Below are positions 60,982-64,000 of a DNA stretch of 64,000 bases, one piece after another. The notes under the pieces are model-generated. The model ran no database searches. It was not told where the DNA came from and was given only the letters and a program-made list of their open reading frames with translations. Positions within the stretch are counted from its first letter, which is position 1; the number at the start of each line of letters is the position of its first letter. This DNA is from Palsa-295 sp963781105 (GTDB lineage Bacteria; Acidobacteriota; Terriglobia; Acidiferrales; UBA7541), in the NCBI GenBank assembly GCA_963781105.1, contig CAWAED010000008.1, forward strand, positions 1-64,000, in the 5' to 3' direction. The position numbers and the translations under genes are program-made.

Positions 60982-62322
60982 ATGTCTTTATTTCGCAGTA
61001 GCAATACATCAGCAAGGATTCGGTTCGAAGCAATTGGCCTGATTTTGGTTCTCCTGCTTGGGCCCGTGGGGGTGTGCAATGGGTATTCAGTGCTTACGCA
61101 TGAAGCCATTGTGGATTCCGCGTGGGATGACGCGATAAAGCCTCTCCTTTTGCAGCGCTTTCCCGATGCCACGCATGAGCAACTGAAGGAAGCGCACTCA
61201 TATGCGTACGGCGGGTCGGTGATTCAGGATCTGGGCTACTACCCGTTTGGTAGCCACTTCTTCAGCGATCTGGTGCACTATGTGCGCACGGGAGATTTTG
61301 TCCAGGCGCTGCTGCGCGATTCATCGAACCTCGATGAATATGCGTTCGCGCTGGGAGCTCTGGCACATTATGCGGCTGATAATGAAGGGCACCGGCTGGC
61401 GGTGAATAAATCCGTTCCGATGCTGTATCCGCGCCTTCGCAGGAAGTACGGAGACGTGGTGACTTACGACCAATCGCCGCCGGCGCATTTGAAGACGGAG
61501 TTTGGATTCGACGTGGTGCAAGTGGCGCGCGGGCATTACGGTTCCGATGCTTATCACGATTATATCGGCTTCCAAGTGTCGAACGACTTGCTGGATCGAG
61601 CGTTTATGGAAACATATTCGCTGGATTTGAAATCCATTTTTACGGACTACGATCTGGCATTGAGCACGTACCGCTATGGCGTTAGCGAAGTGATCCCGAA
61701 GATGACCCAAGTGGCGTGGCAGACGAAGAAAGATGAAATTCAGAAGGATATTCCCGGAATCACGAAGAAGAAATTCCTTTATCACATTTCGCGCGCCAGC
61801 TACGAAAAGCAGTGGCGCGGACATTACGAGAAACCCGGATTTGGCACGAAGTTCCTGGCGTTTCTGTTTCGGCTGATTCCGAAGGTCGGACCGTTCAGTG
61901 TTTTTACTTTCAAGATTCCGACTCCGGAGGCCGAGAAATTGTTCATGGCGAGCTTCAATGGGTCGGTCACTGAATATGAACAGTTTCTGCGCGAGAAAAG
62001 GGCCACGGACGCGATTGTGCTGGTGAACGACAATTTTGATACCGGGACGGTCACCAATCCTGGAGAATATCCGCTGGCCGACAAGACGTACGCCGATTTA
62101 CTGGATCGCCACGCCAAGGACCATTTCAAGCAGATCACTCCTGAACTGCGCGCGACCATTCTGGAGTTCTATCGTGATCCGAATGCGCCCATCACGACGA
62201 AGAAGCATAAGAAGGAATGGTCGGATGTGATGCGCGAAGTGGCTGAGCTGAAGGAGTTCACTCCGCCCGCTGAGCCGCAGACGGCGCCAGTACCTGCGTC
62301 CAGTAGTTCGACTCAGCCCTGA
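60982..62322 (+). CDS. Zinc-dependent phospholipase C-like secreted protein
   Basis: The protein has 446 residues. A signal peptide (about 15-35, ending VCNGYS) leads directly into a PF00882-type region: VLTHEAIVDSAW carries the first metal-binding His, then AHSYAYGGSVIQDLGYYPFG, FSDLVHYVRTGDFV, FALGALAHYAADNEGH with clustered His/Asp ligands, and HLKTEFGFDVV. This arrangement is that of zinc-dependent phospholipase C/S1-P1 nuclease-like proteins. A charged C-terminal half follows, ending in a Pro/Ser/Thr tail. The activity is inferred from ligands only. The ATG at 60982 has no strong ribosome binding site. It stands alone downstream of BrnTA. Confidence 0.85.
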   Translation: MSLFRSSNTSARIRFEAIGLILVLLLGPVGVCNGYSVLTHEAIVDSAWDDAIKPLLLQRFPDATHEQLKEAHSYAYGGSVIQDLGYYPFGSHFFSDLVHYVRTGDFVQALLRDSSNLDEYAFALGALAHYAADNEGHRLAVNKSVPMLYPRLRRKYGDVVTYDQSPPAHLKTEFGFDVVQVARGHYGSDAYHDYIGFQVSNDLLDRAFMETYSLDLKSIFTDYDLALSTYRYGVSEVIPKMTQVAWQTKKDEIQKDIPGITKKKFLYHISRASYEKQWRGHYEKPGFGTKFLAFLFRLIPKVGPFSVFTFKIPTPEAEKLFMASFNGSVTEYEQFLREKRATDAIVLVNDNFDTGTVTNPGEYPLADKTYADLLDRHAKDHFKQITPELRATILEFYRDPNAPITTKKHKKEWSDVMREVAELKEFTPPAEPQTAPVPASSSSTQP

Positions 62323-62361
62323 GGCTCGAGTTTTTCTACCGAGCGGTGATGAGACTCCGCA

Positions 62362-63519
62362 CTAAGACTTCTTGTGTGCCGGCTTGTTTGATATTGGACC
62401 GCCGATTTTATTTAGCGTGTCTAGCGCCAGCGGCTTGTAGGGCGTGTCGAATGAGAGCACTTCTGTAAGCACTGTGCGAGCTTCCGGGATGCGCTGCATC
62501 TTCGCCAGCGTGAAGCCGAGGCGATATTGATTTTGTGCATAGCTGAATTTATCGGATTTCAGCAGCGGAGCCGCTTGTTTGAAGTTGTCTATCGCTTGCG
62601 GGTTGCGTCCTTTGTTCACGTTCGCTTCGCCCAATGACGAATAGGCTAGTCCCTTCTGCAGCGAAATCTGCTTCTGCCACTGATCATCTGAGACGTTATC
62701 AGGCTTTTTCGCCTGGGCCAGCAAGTCGAGCGCTTTCTGAGCATCCGCTGCGGCTTTATCTACTTGGTGCGGATCGTTGCACCAGGTATCCGCGAGCAGC
62801 AAGAGCATCGAGATATTGTCGGGATCGGAAGTCAGAAGGCTTTGCGCGGTGGCTAGCATCTTCGCCTGATTGTGGGCTTGTTGATAGGCGACGGCGGTCT
62901 GTTCGCGGACGGACGTGGCGTAACTGGAATCCGGGAATGCTGCGACGAAACGCTCGAAGAGTGCGGCGCGCGCGGCGGGATCCGTTGTCTTGTACGCCGC
63001 GTTGACCATAGCGTATTGCACGTAACTGATGTCGCCTTCCGCATTTTTCAGCGTTTGTTCCTTCTGCGTAGCCCAGCGATCCGCTGTCACACCTTCCGGC
63101 GCAGGCGCGGCTTTATAGCGCGCGACGATGGCGGCGACTTTTTCGCCTTCGTCGAATACTTTGCTGGCGTCGCCTTGCTCGTCGGCTGCGTGGACCATGC
63201 TGACTGCGGTGGAGAAGTTGTCGGGGTCGAGCGCCAGGGCTTTGTCGCCGTATTCGTAGACTTTGGCGTAATTCTTTTGCGCGAGGTAGGACTGGACGTA
63301 GAGCTGATCGCCTAGCAATTCGAGATCGCCTTTTCCGTAGTCGGCCATGAATTTATCGAGCAGGGCGATTTTGTCCGGGCCGTCCGGCGCGGCATAGATT
63401 TCGGCGAGAGCTTTGTCTTCGGGCGAGCCGGCTGCGACGGAGACGCTCTTGCCGAATTGGGCCGACGTGGTGATTGCGAGCGCGAAGAACATGAGGACCG
63501 AAGCGGTCAGACGATGCAT
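62362..63519 (-). CDS. Secreted TPR-repeat protein
   Basis: The protein has 385 residues. A signal peptide (MHRLTASVLMFFALAITTSA) precedes an all-helical region with TPR-like units, such as YAKVYEYGDKALALDPDNFS and LLLLADTWCNDPHQVDKA. It closes with ANVNKGRNPQAIDNFKQAAP and a basic tail. TPR proteins of this kind act as periplasmic scaffolds; the partner is unknown. The ATG at 63519 follows a GGAGGTG a few bases upstream. It is convergent with the phospholipase-like gene (40 bp apart) and 52 bp after the partial gene at 63572 on the same strand. Confidence 0.82.
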   Translation of the reverse strand: MHRLTASVLMFFALAITTSAQFGKSVSVAAGSPEDKALAEIYAAPDGPDKIALLDKFMADYGKGDLELLGDQLYVQSYLAQKNYAKVYEYGDKALALDPDNFSTAVSMVHAADEQGDASKVFDEGEKVAAIVARYKAAPAPEGVTADRWATQKEQTLKNAEGDISYVQYAMVNAAYKTTDPAARAALFERFVAAFPDSSYATSVREQTAVAYQQAHNQAKMLATAQSLLTSDPDNISMLLLLADTWCNDPHQVDKAAADAQKALDLLAQAKKPDNVSDDQWQKQISLQKGLAYSSLGEANVNKGRNPQAIDNFKQAAPLLKSDKFSYAQNQYRLGFTLAKMQRIPEARTVLTEVLSFDTPYKPLALDTLNKIGGPISNKPAHKKS

Positions 63520-63571
63520 GTTTCACCTCCCGTACGACGTTCGGTAGAGCGACAAGCTTTTTGGTACATCG

Positions 63572-64000
63572 TTAGCCTTCGCGCGGCTTCGTGCCTATGG
63601 GGACGAAGCGCGGGACCTCGCGGCAATAGTCTTCGTAAGCTGCGCCGAAACGGGTGCGGAGTTCGCGCTCTTCGAACGAGATTGCGAGCAATGTGAGCAC
63701 GGTCCAGGCGGCTGCGACGGTCCACATCAGGCGTGTGCCGGCCAGACAACATGCGCCAACGATCGCGACAAGAGAGCCAACGTAGCGCGGATGGCGAATG
63801 CGCGCGTAAATGCCTTGGCGTGCGACTTCCCCACCGCCGGTTAATTCCGTTTGGCCCACGAACCGGGCCGCGCCGAGATCGCGTTTCACGCGCCAGAAAA
63901 TCCAGAACTCCAATGCTAAAAGTGCGAAACCAAGCACCGCGCGCCACGGCGGCGGCCAGACTTGCAGAAAAAGTCCGCGGCGAAATATTACGAGGAATAC
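63572..64000 (-). CDS. Isoprenylcysteine carboxyl methyltransferase family protein (partial)
   Basis: The reading frame is open to the window edge, so the N terminus is missing. About 142 residues are seen. The C-terminal part is diagnostic of the ICMT/PEMT fold: GIYARIRHPRYVGSLVAIVG, then two hydrophobic segments and a close with EERELRTRFGAAYEDYCREVPRFVP, which contains the E-E-x-x-L and Y-x-x-Y/C patterns that bind S-adenosylmethionine. Bacterial members methylate small hydrophobic acceptors or lipids, not isoprenylated proteins. Such enzymes are sometimes found in type III PKS clusters, but the PKS here is 14 kb away. Confidence 0.85.
   Translation of the reverse strand, partial: VFLVIFRRGLFLQVWPPPWRAVLGFALLALEFWIFWRVKRDLGAARFVGQTELTGGGEVARQGIYARIRHPRYVGSLVAIVGACCLAGTRLMWTVAAAWTVLTLLAISFEERELRTRFGAAYEDYCREVPRFVPIGTKPREG

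Overview
The window looks like a chromosomal piece of an Acidobacteriota genome, probably class Terriglobia. This is inferred from content (imuA-imuB-dnaE2 mutagenesis cassette, DUF2934 protein, bactofilin, PEP-CTERM protein, type III polyketide synthase, REP-like hairpins of Acidobacteriota type) and from G+C near 60%; no rRNA or other phylogenetic marker is present. Two tRNA genes are present, and most genes are housekeeping or accessory metabolic genes without phage character.

Layout. 1-0.7 kb: the 5' part of an IS1182-type transposase, inserted in a small MITE-like repeat. 1-8.4 kb: pentapeptide-repeat membrane protein, inorganic pyrophosphatase, SH3-domain secreted protein, cytochrome c, DUF2934 and RMD1/DUF155 proteins. 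8.4-15.6 kb: a repeat cluster, then dnaE2, imuB and imuA on the minus strand with a divergent UdgX-type uracil-DNA glycosylase, together a translesion and uracil-repair island. 15.7-24.6 kb: TIR-domain membrane protein, PEP-CTERM protein, tRNA-Arg, PiT phosphate transporter, a multicopper oxidase with a 5' frameshift, and a phospholipase C/acid phosphatase-type phosphoesterase. 24.6-26.3 kb: a cysteine-rich leader peptide with a terminator, then a small membrane protein and a YeiH-type transporter, which reads as a cysteine-responsive attenuator. 26.3-28.4 kb: a non-coding repeat region, with an intact IS5-family element carrying a CTAA target duplication.

28.5-45.3 kb: ParDE-like toxin-antitoxin pair, DJ-1/PfpI protein, NodU-type carbamoyltransferase, two genes truncated head-to-head at one junction (kelch and DUF3300), SthA transhydrogenase, ion channel, GH13 alpha-glucosidase, PAS-SpoIIE phosphatase and several secreted proteins of unknown function. 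45.5-55 kb: ProC; a type III PKS / FAD oxidoreductase / YceI operon; DedA; bactofilin; GalT with a YdcF protein. 55-56.5 kb: a second, complete IS1182-type copy inside another copy of the same MITE. 56.5-64 kb: secreted DUF5666-like protein, lone NuoI, TadA, HtrA protease, tRNA-Ser, BrnTA toxin-antitoxin, zinc-dependent phospholipase-like protein, TPR protein and a partial isoprenylcysteine methyltransferase-like gene.

Two large-scale patterns cut across the annotation. First, the plus strand is C-rich left of about 26.3 kb and G-rich to the right, regardless of gene strand, and every dispersed repeat family with copies on both sides reverses orientation at that point. This suggests a replichore boundary (candidate origin) or an inversion breakpoint. 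Second, a set of hairpins with different stems shares a TTTA/TAAA loop, and both IS1182 copies sit exactly in such a loop with that tetranucleotide as the target site.
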